64,000 nt of DNA from UBA1429 sp964482225 (GTDB taxonomy: Bacteria > Chloroflexota > Anaerolineae > UBA1429): the NCBI GenBank assembly GCA_964482225.1, contig CAYZWT010000007.1, forward strand, positions 74,531-138,530. The letters run 5' to 3'. This document shows, one piece after another, positions 31,159 to 38,757 of this stretch (the first letter of the stretch is position 1; the number at the start of each line of letters is the position of its first letter). Below the pieces are notes generated by a model that worked only from the letters and a program-made list of their open reading frames with translations, searched no databases and had not been told where the DNA came from. Made by a program: the position numbers and the translations under genes.

Positions 31159-32310
31159 CTAACCAGCGGCGATCTGGCGCACGGCGGCGATGGCGGCGTC
31201 CATCTCCTCCACGGTGTTGGAGAGGCCCGCCGCCAGGCGCACGGTACCCTCGGGAAAGGTGCCCAGGGTGCGATGCGCTGCCGGGGCGCAGTGCAGCCCC
31301 ACCCGGCACAGGATTCCGTGCTCCTCATCCAGGCGCCAGCCCACTTCAGAGACGCTATGCCCCTCGATGCGCAGCGAGATGGCGGCCGTGCGCAGGGCCG
31401 CATCCGGCGGGCCATAAACCGTGACGCCGGGGATCTGGCGCAGGCCGTCAATCAGCCGTTGGGCCAGGGCCTGCTCGTGGGCGCGCACCGCTGGGATGCC
31501 GCGCTCCAGCAGATAGCGCACCCCGGCGCCCAGCCCGGCGATGCCCGGGCCGTTGCCCGTCCCGCATTCCAGGCTATCGGGCAGCATCTCGGGCTGGCGT
31601 TCCTCCTCGGAGCGGCTGCCCGTGCCCCCCATGTAGATGGGCCGGATCAGGTCGGGGGCCAGGTGCGGCGCGATCAGCAGGCCGCCGGTGCCTGGAGGTC
31701 CCAGCAACCCTTTGTGACCCGTAAAGGCCAGCAGGTCAATGCCCAGCGCCGTGGCGTCAATGGGCAGCACGCCGGCCGTCTGGGCCGCATCCACCAGCAG
31801 CAGCGCGCCCGCTGCGTGGGCCAGCGCCGCGATCTCTTGCACCGCCAGCAACGTGCCCATGACGTTGCTGGCGTGGCTGGCCACCACCAGACGCGCGCCG
31901 GGCCGCAGGGCCGCCGCCAGCGCATCCAGATCGAGCTGCCCATCGGGGCCGCAGGGGACCACCTCCAGCGCCAGCCCGCGTTCCTCCAGGGCGCGCAAGG
32001 GCCGCATCACCGAGTTGTGCTCGATGCCCGTGGTCACCACGCGGTCTCGGACGGGATCCAGCAGCCCCAACATGGCGATATTGAGAGCATAGGTCACGTT
32101 GGGCGTCAGCACCACCCGCAGCGGGTCATCCGCGCCAAAGAGCTGCGCCAGCAGCTCGCGGGTCTCGTATACGATGCGCCCCGCGTCAATGGACAGGCGG
32201 TGTCCGGAGCGGCCGGGGTTGCCCCCGGCGCGCTCCATAAAGTCGGTCATCGCCCGGATCACGGCGGGCGGCTTGGGCCACGACGTGGCGGCGTGATCCA
32301 GATAGATCAT
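31159..32310 (-). CDS. Cysteine desulfurase-like PLP enzyme (TIGR01977-type)
   Basis: 383 residues, class V aminotransferase fold. MIYLDHAATSWPKPPAV is the short N-terminus of the clade of cysteine desulfurase/selenocysteine lyase-like enzymes. D174 (LLVDAAQTAG) and K200 (FTGHKGLLG) bind PLP. The catalytic cysteine is in RVGLHCAP. It would remove S or Se from cysteine or selenocysteine and pass it as a persulfide. The start overlaps the stop of the TusA/YedF-like gene (ATGA), so the two are translated together, with the yedE transporter gene just upstream. This trio is typical of selenium metabolism loci; sulfur use is the alternative. Confidence 0.88.
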   Translation of the reverse strand: MIYLDHAATSWPKPPAVIRAMTDFMERAGGNPGRSGHRLSIDAGRIVYETRELLAQLFGADDPLRVVLTPNVTYALNIAMLGLLDPVRDRVVTTGIEHNSVMRPLRALEERGLALEVVPCGPDGQLDLDALAAALRPGARLVVASHASNVMGTLLAVQEIAALAHAAGALLLVDAAQTAGVLPIDATALGIDLLAFTGHKGLLGPPGTGGLLIAPHLAPDLIRPIYMGGTGSRSEEERQPEMLPDSLECGTGNGPGIAGLGAGVRYLLERGIPAVRAHEQALAQRLIDGLRQIPGVTVYGPPDAALRTAAISLRIEGHSVSEVGWRLDEEHGILCRVGLHCAPAAHRTLGTFPEGTVRLAAGLSNTVEEMDAAIAAVRQIAAG

Positions 32311-32528
32311 CGGGTCAACACCAGCCGGTAGCCGCCCTCGGCGCGCTCTTGCACCTCCACCTGGCAGCCCTCGCGCTCGGCCAGGCGCGTCACATTGTCC
32401 CGCGACGTGCCGGTATCCACCAGGACGGCAATGGCGTCGCCGGGGTGGGCGCGCAGGGCCTGACGCGTCAACAGAACGGGCTGGGGGCACGAGAGCCCAC
32501 TGGCATCCACAAGAATCGGTTCGTTCAT
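32307..32528 (-). CDS. TusA/SirA/YedF-like sulfur carrier protein
   Basis: 73 residues with the diagnostic CPxP motif (C14-P-Q-P17 in LSCPQPVLLTRQAL). These small proteins carry sulfur or selenium on the cysteine as a persulfide. The gene overlaps the cysteine desulfurase gene by 4 bases and starts 15 bases after yedE. Full-length YedF has an extra C-terminal domain that is absent here, so this is the TusA-like half only. Confidence 0.88.
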   Translation of the reverse strand: MNEPILVDASGLSCPQPVLLTRQALRAHPGDAIAVLVDTGTSRDNVTRLAEREGCQVEVQERAEGGYRLVLTR

Positions 32529-32543
32529 GGTATCACCTCAGAT

Positions 32544-33650
32544 TCACGCACCCACGGGCTCGCGCATGGTCAGACCCACGAGCACACAAAAGATCAGGCC
32601 AACAAGGACGCCTGCGGGGCCATAGAGCGAGGGGCCTGCAGGCGAGCTGGCCAGGTTGAAGGTATGGGCCACGCCCGCGCCCACCAGCATCCCCAGCACA
32701 AACACACCAGCGTCGGCATCGCCCTCGCCGGACATGAACACCTGCCGCCCCGGGCAGCCGCCCGCCAGGGTAAAGGCCAGACCGGCCAACACCATGCCGC
32801 CGAAATTCCAGAGCGCGTTGGTGTGAGCCACCGGCTGGCCCTCAAAGCCGGGCTGGAAGAGCCCCAGCGCCAGGCTGGTGAGGAAACCGGCGATCACCAG
32901 GGCCACGATGCCGTTAAAGAGGTGCGGGTCGCGGGTCAGGATCAGATCACGCACGGCGCCCACGGTGCAAAAGCGGCTGCGCTGGGCCAGGAACCCGATC
33001 AGCAGCCCGGCGGCCAGAGCGATGGCGATGGGGGCGGCCTGGGAGCCAGGGCCGCTTGCGGAGAAAAAGATGGGGCCAACGGGCTCGCCCTCGGCAGAGC
33101 GCCCAAAGAGGGGCGCGGCCAGCAGCAGGGCCAGCAGGCCGATCATCAAGACGGGCATGATCCACCCCACAGCGGCGGGGGCCGGGCGTGTGCGCCCCAG
33201 ACTATAGCCCATCTTGAGGAACAACACGCCGATCACGATGCCGCCGACCAGGCCCAGGATGCCGGGGATGGCGTTCCAGTCGCCCCCGGCCAGGCGCAGA
33301 TAGGCGCGCCAGGGGCACCCCAAAAAGACCAGCGCCCCGATGATGGAGAACATGCCCAGGAAAAAACGCACCAGAGGCGCCGAGCCGGTGCGGGGCCGAA
33401 ACTCGCGAAAGATCAGCGCGGCGATCAGCGCGCCCAGCACGAACCCGATGATCTCCGGGCGAATGTATTGGACGACGGCGGCGCGGTGTAACCCCAGTGC
33501 GCCGGCGATATCGCGGGTAAAACAGGCCACACAGATGCCCATGTTGCCCGGGTTGCCGAGCTTGGCCAACACGGGCGCCAGGATGCCCACAACGACGCCG
33601 GTGATGATGGGTCCCCAACGCGAGATGAACAGACGGCAGAGTCGGGACAT
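32544..33650 (-). CDS. yedE: YedE-type selenium/sulfur transporter
   Basis: 368 residues, about ten membrane helices. Cysteine motifs in or near the helices are GICVACFTRDIAG (C40, C43), FLGCPWRAYLRL, RSRFCTVGAVRDL and LAGGCPGRQ. The opening (LGNPGNMGICVACF and LHRAAVVQYIRPEIIG) matches the YedE proteins proposed as selenium transporters, which travel with YedF/SelD; no selD is in this window. The ATG at 33650 has GAGGAG upstream. The leader is about 245 bases and contains a 12-codon ORF. Genes downstream encode the TusA-like carrier and the desulfurase. Confidence 0.88.
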   Translation of the reverse strand: MSRLCRLFISRWGPIITGVVVGILAPVLAKLGNPGNMGICVACFTRDIAGALGLHRAAVVQYIRPEIIGFVLGALIAALIFREFRPRTGSAPLVRFFLGMFSIIGALVFLGCPWRAYLRLAGGDWNAIPGILGLVGGIVIGVLFLKMGYSLGRTRPAPAAVGWIMPVLMIGLLALLLAAPLFGRSAEGEPVGPIFFSASGPGSQAAPIAIALAAGLLIGFLAQRSRFCTVGAVRDLILTRDPHLFNGIVALVIAGFLTSLALGLFQPGFEGQPVAHTNALWNFGGMVLAGLAFTLAGGCPGRQVFMSGEGDADAGVFVLGMLVGAGVAHTFNLASSPAGPSLYGPAGVLVGLIFCVLVGLTMREPVGA

Positions 33651-33824
33651 GAGAAAAGCTCCTCTCCTTGTACGAGCGAGGTTGGGCCGCAACAGGGCCC
33701 GTGACGCTCGACCGGATCAGAGCCAGCAGGTGAGGCGCAGGCTAGCGAGGCGGCGGTCCGTCGGGAGGGCCGTGTGCGGCAAGTCGGTTGTCGTGATGCA
33801 CACCGTGCAACTGCGACTAGCAGC

Positions 33825-33863
33825 TCACGTGCGTCGCTGTACGCTGCTGGCAGCGTCCAACAT
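33825..33863 (-). CDS. Possible 12-residue leader peptide in the yedE leader
   Basis: The ORF reads MLDAASSVQRRT and stops at UGA. AAAGGAGG (33872-33879) sits 8 bases before the ATG, the best ribosome site in the region. The promoter is only about 40 bases upstream. Hairpin ACGCTG/CAGCGT lies within the ORF, and AGCAGC can instead pair with GCTGCT just after the stop, so the two structures exclude each other. This is the layout of a translation-sensed leader. The frame stays aligned with yedE, interrupted by two UGA codons. Regulation by it is inference. Confidence 0.5.
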   Translation of the reverse strand: MLDAASSVQRRT

Positions 33864-33902
33864 AGGTTTGCCCTCCTTTCGGCGAGGATGCGAACTGGGG
33901 CC

Positions 33903-33930
33903 AGTATAGCCCGCGAGGTTGATGTGTCAA
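33903..33930 (-). promoter_or_regulatory. Strong predicted promoter of the yedE operon
   Basis: On the minus strand TTGACA (33925-33930), a 16-base spacer and TATACT (33903-33908). The start would fall near 33896, about 33 bases before the leader ORF and 246 bases before yedE. Confidence 0.7.
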
Positions 33931-33959
33931 GCCGTTTGCGGGGCCAGGCGCGGCGCAAT

Positions 33960-33992
33960 AGAAAACGGCGCGAGAATCGCTCTCGCGCCGTT
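33960..33992 (-). terminator. Intrinsic terminator of the RRM gene
   Basis: AACGGCGCGAGA (33964-33975) pairs with its complement at 33981-33992 around a 5-base loop. On the minus strand the stem is followed by TTTTC. It lies 18 bases after the RRM stop and separates that gene from the yedE promoter. Confidence 0.8.
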
Positions 33993-34010
33993 CGCTCTAC
34001 GTGCTGGGGG

Positions 34011-34298
34011 CTACCAGCGGCTGGAGCCGCCACGGCTGCCGCGGTCGTCCGAATCGCGCCGGGGGCGCGCCTCGGCCACGGTGATGTTGCGGCCATCCAG
34101 GGCGGTCTCGTTCAGCGTTTCGATGGCCTTTTGGGCGTCGGCGTCGTTTGCCATCTCCACAAAGCCAAAGCCGCGCGAGCGGCCGCTGTAGCGATCGGTG
34201 ATCACGTCCGCCGTGTTGACCGGGCCGATGGCCTCAAAGGCCTGGCGCAGGCTATCGTCGGTCGTGTCATAGCTCAAGTTTCCAACATACAGCTTCAT
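34011..34298 (-). CDS. Small RRM-type RNA-binding protein
   Basis: 95 residues, a single RNA-recognition motif. RNP2 is LYVGNL (3-8) and RNP1 is SRGFGFVEM (41-49). The Arg/Gly/Ser-rich tail (RPRRDSDDRGSRGGSSRW) is like the glycine-rich cold-inducible RNA-binding proteins of cyanobacteria and Chloroflexota. Such proteins bind RNA, often as chaperones in the cold. AAGGGAGA precedes the ATG at 34298. The leader of about 140 bases contains an intrinsic terminator at 34377-34408, so expression is probably controlled by transcription read-through. Confidence 0.92.
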   Translation of the reverse strand: MKLYVGNLSYDTTDDSLRQAFEAIGPVNTADVITDRYSGRSRGFGFVEMANDADAQKAIETLNETALDGRNITVAEARPRRDSDDRGSRGGSSRW

Positions 34299-34376
34299 CG
34301 TACCATTCTCCCTTGTCATACCAGGCGCGGTCTCTCCGCACCTTGCTCGTTCTAAGATTGGGGCCGCACCCAAATG

Positions 34377-34408
34377 AAAAACCCCTCCAGGAAGAGGCCC
34401 TGGCGGGG
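34377..34408 (-). terminator. Intrinsic terminator inside the RRM leader (attenuator candidate)
   Basis: On the minus strand CCCCGCCAGGG, a short loop, CCTGGAGGGG and then TTTTTC. No minus-strand gene lies upstream between here and the plus-strand PPK2 gene, while an RRM-directed promoter lies at 34442-34470. The terminator is thus within the RRM leader, about 80 bases before the start codon. Confidence 0.75.
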
Positions 34409-34441
34409 TCAACCGATCAAGTGCTTCCCAATCCTGTGGAC

Positions 34442-34470
34442 AGTATGCCACGCTTTGGCCCAGCGTCCAA
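34442..34470 (-). promoter_or_regulatory. Predicted promoter of the RRM gene
   Basis: On the minus strand TTGGAC (34465-34470), a 17-base spacer, CATACT (34442-34447). The start would be near 34435. Confidence 0.5.
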
Positions 34471-34536
34471 ATCGGCCTTGTGCATGAGGCGCTGTACGCC
34501 TGTCAGGGCTGCTGTCCTGAAAACGTCTGGAATGGA

Positions 34537-34557
34537 GGGCGGACGAGACGTCCGCCC
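34537..34557. repeat. Dispersed hairpin, variant GGGCGGACG copy
   Basis: GGGCGGACG (34537-34545), loop AGA, CGTCCGCCC (34549-34557). Compared with the common form, both arms carry matching changes, so base pairing is preserved. This indicates selection on the hairpin or a separate sub-family. Confidence 0.65.
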
Positions 34558-34685
34558 CTGCCCCAAGGGAGATTGACCCCAGACTCTGTTTGGCGCACAT
34601 CCTTTGCCGTAGAGGGGCCTTATCCGGCGCCAAGCGCCGGAACGCGGGCGGGACGCCTGCGTTCCTTGTTCCGCGCCCACACGGG

Positions 34686-34714
34686 TTGCCCCGGCCGGGG
34701 GCGGCTGGTAGAAT
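34686..34714 (+). promoter_or_regulatory. Predicted promoter of the PPK2 gene
   Basis: TTGCCC (34686-34691), a 17-base spacer, TAGAAT (34709-34714). The run after the -10 box (TAGAATGACCGCGTTG) resembles that at the oxidoreductase cluster (TAGAATGCTCGCGTTG). Confidence 0.5.
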
Positions 34715-34752
34715 GACCGCGTTGGCCCACCACAGGAAGGAGCAAAAACCAC

Positions 34753-35556
34753 ATGCATCAGGACTACCTGCTGAGGCCCAATGAGCCGGCGCGTCTGAGC
34801 GAACGGAGCGCCCTGCCCACCGAGGAGGGCTTGCGCAAGCGCGAGGCCCGCGCCCAACTGGCCGAGCTCCATCCGCGCCTGAACGAGCTGCAGGAGCTGC
34901 TGTATGCCAACCGCAGGCATGCCCTGCTCATCGTCTTGCAGGGGATGGACACCTCGGGCAAGGACGGCGTGATCAAGCATGTGGTGGGGGCGTTCAACCC
35001 CCAGGGCTGCCGGGTGGCCAGTTTCAAGGCGCCCACGGCCCTGGAGCTCTCCCACGACTATCTCTGGCGCGTGCACCGGGTGACGCCGCCCAAGGGCATG
35101 GTGGGCATTTTCAACCGCTCCCACTATGAGGACATCCTGGTGGTGCGGGTGGAGAATCTGGTTCATCCCGAGGTTTGGGGCCAGCGCTATGACCAGATCA
35201 ACGACTTTGAGAGGCTGCTGGCGGAGAATGGCGTGATCGTCTGCAAGTTCTTTTTGCACATCTCCCACGACGAGCAGCGCAAGCGCCTCGCCGAGCGGCT
35301 GGCCGACCCCACGGCCCATTGGAAGTTCAACCCAAGCGACCTGGAGGCGCGCAACAAGTGGGATGATTACATGGCGGCCTATGAAGCGGCGCTGGAGCGC
35401 TGCAACACGCCCTATGCGCCCTGGTACATCATCCCTGCGGACAAGAAATGGTATCGCAACCTGGTGATCTCGCGCATCCTGAGGGATCGCCTGCAAGAGC
35501 TGGATATGCAGTGGCCGCCCTTGGTCGAGGCCTGGCGCGGCATCACCATCGCCTAG
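34753..35556 (+). CDS. ppk2: Polyphosphate kinase 2 family protein
   Basis: 267 residues, single PPK2 domain. The P-loop region is LQGMDTSGKDG (62-72) with D66, and the lid region contains NRSHYEDILV (121-130). The IKHVVGAFNPQGCRV and FNPSDLEARNKWDDY segments are typical of the polyphosphate:nucleotide phosphotransferase group. The enzyme uses polyphosphate to phosphorylate nucleoside mono- or diphosphates. AGGAAGGAG lies before the ATG, with a promoter at 34686-34714. Its stop interlocks with the stop of the convergent glycosyltransferase. It is not in the pst operon but fits the phosphate theme. Confidence 0.92.
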   Translation: MHQDYLLRPNEPARLSERSALPTEEGLRKREARAQLAELHPRLNELQELLYANRRHALLIVLQGMDTSGKDGVIKHVVGAFNPQGCRVASFKAPTALELSHDYLWRVHRVTPPKGMVGIFNRSHYEDILVVRVENLVHPEVWGQRYDQINDFERLLAENGVIVCKFFLHISHDEQRKRLAERLADPTAHWKFNPSDLEARNKWDDYMAAYEAALERCNTPYAPWYIIPADKKWYRNLVISRILRDRLQELDMQWPPLVEAWRGITIA

Positions 35557-36788
35557 CGGCGAGGCGCGAGCCGGTCGTAGAGGGGATAGAGGCGCGGCAC
35601 GATCTGCCGCCAATCATAGTGTTCCTCGGCAAAGGCGCGGGCCTGGCGGCCCAGGCGTTGGCGCAGCGCCTCGTCGTGGAGCAGGCGCAGGGCGGCTTCG
35701 GCAAAGGCCCCAGGCGTATCCGCCAGCAGCGCATGTTCCCCATCCACCAGCTCGATCCCCTCGGCGCCCAGACGCGTGCTCACCATCGGCAAGCCCGTGG
35801 CCAGGGCCTCCAACACCTTGAGGCGGGTGCCCCCGCCCACGCGCAACGGCACAATATACACGTCCGCGCCGCCGAAATAGGGCAGGATCTCGGACACATA
35901 GCCGGTGACGGTGATGCCCGGCTCCTCAGCGAGGCGCTGCACCTCCGGGTGGGGCGCCTTGCCCACGATATAGAGCTGCACCTGGGGCGCGCGGCGGCGG
36001 ATCTCGGGCCACACCTGGGCGTGAAACCAGCGCATGGCATCGATGTTGGGCCGAAAGTCCATCTTGCCCGTAAACACCAGGTTGGGGTGGCGCAGGGGCA
36101 GGCTATCGGGCAGATCGGTGCGATAGCCCTGGGTATCCACGCCGTTGGGGATCGCCAGGGGTTCGATCTCGGGGGCTAGCCGCCGGATCGCCCGGGCATC
36201 CATCTCGCTCACCGCCAGCACCGCGTCGGCCCGCCGGCAAACCTGGCGCTCAAAGCGGCGCAGGCGTAGCCACTGGGCGCACGAATAGGCGGCCTGGGGC
36301 CAGCGCCGGGGGCGCCGCAGGTCGGTGGCAAAGGCACGCTGTTGTAGCAGGTACTCGGCGTTGTGGTCGTCGAACACCAGGGCCGGGGCGCCCGCCTCGG
36401 GCCAGTCGTCCAGCATCAGGCCATAGGCGGCCAGCTCGATCCCCTCCACCTGCACGGTGTCGTACCTACCCTCGGCCAGCATGCTGCGCAGAGTTCGGGC
36501 GAACGGCTCCGAAGCCAGGCGGCGGGCCATATCGGGGGCGCGGCTGGCCAGCAGGGTGCGCAGACGCTGGGCCAGCGAGCGCCGGGGCGCGGGCACGACC
36601 TCGACGCGGGAGCAGATCTGCGCCAGCGGTCCCGGATCTGTGGCGCCCGGCTCGGCAAAGGAAAGCAGCGACACGTCATAGCGCGTCGCTGCCTGGGCGA
36701 TCAGGTGATAGTTGCGGATGGCGGTGCCCTGCTCCGGCGGATAGGGGAGCTGGGGCGTCAGGAACAGAATGCGTCGTTGCATTGGCAT
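35553..36788 (-). CDS. GT4-type glycosyltransferase 1
   Basis: 411 residues, GT-B fold. N-terminal acceptor half starts RRILFLTPQLPYPPEQGTAIR; the C-terminal donor half contains VFTGKMDFRPNIDAMRWF, VGKAPHPEVQRL, GYVSEILPYFGGADVYIVPLR and the E-x7-E motif region GGGTRLKVLEALATGLPMV. These transfer sugars from nucleotide donors to envelope glycans. Start at ATG 36788 or 36782; no clear ribosome site, but the upstream glycosyltransferase ends 11 bases before, so coupling is likely. Stops interlock with ppk2. Confidence 0.9.
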   Translation of the reverse strand: MPMQRRILFLTPQLPYPPEQGTAIRNYHLIAQAATRYDVSLLSFAEPGATDPGPLAQICSRVEVVPAPRRSLAQRLRTLLASRAPDMARRLASEPFARTLRSMLAEGRYDTVQVEGIELAAYGLMLDDWPEAGAPALVFDDHNAEYLLQQRAFATDLRRPRRWPQAAYSCAQWLRLRRFERQVCRRADAVLAVSEMDARAIRRLAPEIEPLAIPNGVDTQGYRTDLPDSLPLRHPNLVFTGKMDFRPNIDAMRWFHAQVWPEIRRRAPQVQLYIVGKAPHPEVQRLAEEPGITVTGYVSEILPYFGGADVYIVPLRVGGGTRLKVLEALATGLPMVSTRLGAEGIELVDGEHALLADTPGAFAEAALRLLHDEALRQRLGRQARAFAEEHYDWRQIVPRLYPLYDRLAPRR

Positions 36789-36799
36789 ACCACACGATC

Positions 36800-37903
36800 T
36801 TATGTCAGGCTGTGATAGAGCTCCGAGGTCTCTTGGGCGGCCTTGTCCCACGAGAAATAGGCGGCGCGCTTGAGCCCCTTTTCAATCAGGCTTTGGCGCA
36901 GCTCGCTATCGGTCAGGACGCGCCACATGGCCACGGCGATCTCGTCGGCTTTGTAGGGATCAATCTTGATGCCGGCATCGCCCACCACCTCGGGCAGCGA
37001 GGAGGTGTTGGCCACGATGACCGGCGTGCCGCAGGCCATAGCCTCCAGGGGCGTCAGGCCAAAGCCCTCATAGATCGAGGGGGCCACCAGCGCCTTGGCC
37101 ACGTTATAGAGCCACAGCAGTTCCTCCGAGCTGACGCGCCCGGCGAATATGGTGTGCTCCTCCAGGTCCAGCTCGGTCACCAGGTCAAAGACCTCTTCAA
37201 AGAGCCAGCCCTTTTGCCCGGCCAGCACAAGCTGCACATCCAGCCGATAGTCGTCCAGGAACTGGCGAAAGGCGCGCAGCAAGGTGGGCACGTTCTTGCG
37301 CGGCTCGATGGTGCTCACAAAGAGCATGAAATCGGTGCGCACGCCAAAGCGCCGCTGCACCTGGCGCTCCAGATCGGGGTCATTGAGCTGGCGGAAGGTG
37401 GGGCTGGCCGCCTCATAGATCACCCGCACCTTGGTCTCGGGCACGCCCAACAGCCGGATGATATCCGCCTTGGTCGCCTTGGAGACGGCGATGATGGCGT
37501 CGCTACGTCGCACCGCCTGGTCTATCTGGCCATAGTAGCGCGCCGAGTCCTTGGTCAAAAAGTGCGGGAACAGCAAAAAGTTCAGATCGTGAATGGTGAT
37601 CACCGACCGGCACTTGGCCCGAAAGGGCGGGATGAAATCAGGACTGTGCAGCACATCCAGCTTGAGAGGCGACAGCTCAAAGGGAAAGATCAGTTGCTCC
37701 AGGCGGTGGTGGGCCGGGGTGATCACCTTGCGGTGGGTGAACCGGTCGTGCTTGATGATGGGCTGCCGCGCGCGCACGCTCTGCAAGAGCGTGTACTCGT
37801 CATCCGACTCGATGCGGGCCAGCCCCTTGACCAACTGTAACGTATACCGACTAATGCCCGCCTGCCGATAGTGCAACAGACGAGCATCAATACCGATATG
37901 CAT
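36800..37903 (-). CDS. GT4-type glycosyltransferase 2
   Basis: 367 residues. MHIGIDARLLHYRQAGISRY and YTLQLVKGLARIE open the acceptor domain. The donor domain has FVSTIEPRKNVPTLLRAF, GRVSSEELLWLYNVAKALVA, PSIYEGFGLTPLEAMACGTP (the EGFGLTPLEAM box with the donor-binding glutamates) and ANTSSLPEVVGDAG. This is the mannosyltransferase-like GT4 pattern common in capsule or glycolipid loci. GGGGAG precedes the ATG at 37903. It is first of a two-gene operon with the next glycosyltransferase. Confidence 0.92.
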   Translation of the reverse strand: MHIGIDARLLHYRQAGISRYTLQLVKGLARIESDDEYTLLQSVRARQPIIKHDRFTHRKVITPAHHRLEQLIFPFELSPLKLDVLHSPDFIPPFRAKCRSVITIHDLNFLLFPHFLTKDSARYYGQIDQAVRRSDAIIAVSKATKADIIRLLGVPETKVRVIYEAASPTFRQLNDPDLERQVQRRFGVRTDFMLFVSTIEPRKNVPTLLRAFRQFLDDYRLDVQLVLAGQKGWLFEEVFDLVTELDLEEHTIFAGRVSSEELLWLYNVAKALVAPSIYEGFGLTPLEAMACGTPVIVANTSSLPEVVGDAGIKIDPYKADEIAVAMWRVLTDSELRQSLIEKGLKRAAYFSWDKAAQETSELYHSLT

Positions 37904-38080
37904 CGCCCCACTCCCTTCCCATCGCCCGTCGCCTGCGATGGGCCAGCCAAACAAATAATAGACCCCCTTGCCGATCGCCATGTTGCGATAGGAAATGGGG
38001 GCCTCTGTGCTTCCCAACCCGTCGGAATGATACCATGCTTGTCATGTTACGTCAAAGACCTGGGGCCTCAAGGAGCAGCG

Positions 38081-38599
38081 CTAGCCAAACGACTCCCAGT
38101 GCACGTTGGCCTCGTCGTATTGGGTGCGGGGCGGCTTGGTCTCTGCCGGGCGCCCCACCCAGATCACGGCCAGGGGCTGCACCTGCTTGGGCAGGCCCAG
38201 CAGCCGCGCCACCAGGCCCATCACGGGTCGCAGGGGATAGACGCCGATCCACACCGTGCCGAGCCCCAGCCCGGCGGCGGCCAGCAGGATATTCTGGGTG
38301 GCCGCGCTGCAATCCACCACCCAAAAGTCCTTGGCGATGCTGGGGGCCGCCCGCTTGAGATTACCGCAGACGACGATGGCCGCCGGCGCGTTGTACTTGC
38401 CCAATACCAGGCGCCGCCGCAGCGCCGCCAGCCGTTCCGGCTCGGTGACCACCACAAACTCCCAGGGCTTGCGGTTCATGGCCGAGGGCGCCGCCATGGC
38501 GGCCTGCAACAGCGTGGTCAACTCTTCCCGCGTGACGGGCTCATCGGTGTATTTGCGGATGCTGCGCCGCCGCATGATCTGTTCGAGAATCTCGGCCAT
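38081..38599 (-). CDS. Nitroreductase family FMN enzyme 2
   Basis: 172 residues, paralogue of the enzyme at 28412-28972. Shared landmarks: MRRRSIRKYTDEPV, AAPSAMNRKPWEFVVV, KYNAPAAIVVCGN, DCSAATQNILLAA, TVWIGVYPLRPV and GRPAETKPPRTQYDE. It lacks the basic tail of the paralogue. Probably an FMN- and NAD(P)H-dependent reductase of unknown physiological substrate. GAAAGGC lies before the ATG at 38599. It diverges from rmlD. Confidence 0.88.
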   Translation of the reverse strand: MAEILEQIMRRRSIRKYTDEPVTREELTTLLQAAMAAPSAMNRKPWEFVVVTEPERLAALRRRLVLGKYNAPAAIVVCGNLKRAAPSIAKDFWVVDCSAATQNILLAAAGLGLGTVWIGVYPLRPVMGLVARLLGLPKQVQPLAVIWVGRPAETKPPRTQYDEANVHWESFG

Positions 38600-38616
38600 G
38601 CTTCTGCCTTTCGCGG

Positions 38617-38645
38617 TTGGTTCGGCTCGCCCACGATGATATAAT
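38617..38645 (+). promoter_or_regulatory. Predicted promoter of the rmlD-glycosyltransferase operon
   Basis: TTGGTT (38617-38622), a 17-base spacer, TATAAT (38640-38645). The start would be near 38652, about 105 bases before the rmlD ATG. Confidence 0.6.
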
Positions 38646-38757
38646 AGGGTGCGCCGTTGGGCAAGCCCTGGCGCATGGCACCATCCAAATCGGCGCCGCA
38701 AGAGCCCCCATGGCGCGCGCCCGACGACGAGAGCACTGTCAGAGGAGGCCCAGCAAC

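Larger units (their letters stand above)
34299..34752. other. Divergent regulatory stretch between the RRM and PPK2 genes
   Basis: 454 bases with no gene. It holds the RRM leader with its internal terminator (34377-34408), the RRM promoter (34442-34470), the solitary hairpin at 34537-34557, an imperfect stem GGAACGCGGGCG/CGCCTGCGTTCC at about 34639-34665, and the PPK2 promoter (34686-34714). Confidence 0.6.

Noticed and set aside
33825..33827. UGA of the yedE leader as a selenocysteine codon
   Set aside because: The only hairpin after it has its loop about 6 bases from the UGA, too close for a bacterial SECIS, and the region before yedE has a second UGA. It is more likely a normal stop.
35553..35556. 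Frameshift or fusion between the PPK2 gene and the glycosyltransferase
   Set aside because: The genes are convergent and only their stop codons interlock (4 bases). Both proteins have complete C-terminal ends.
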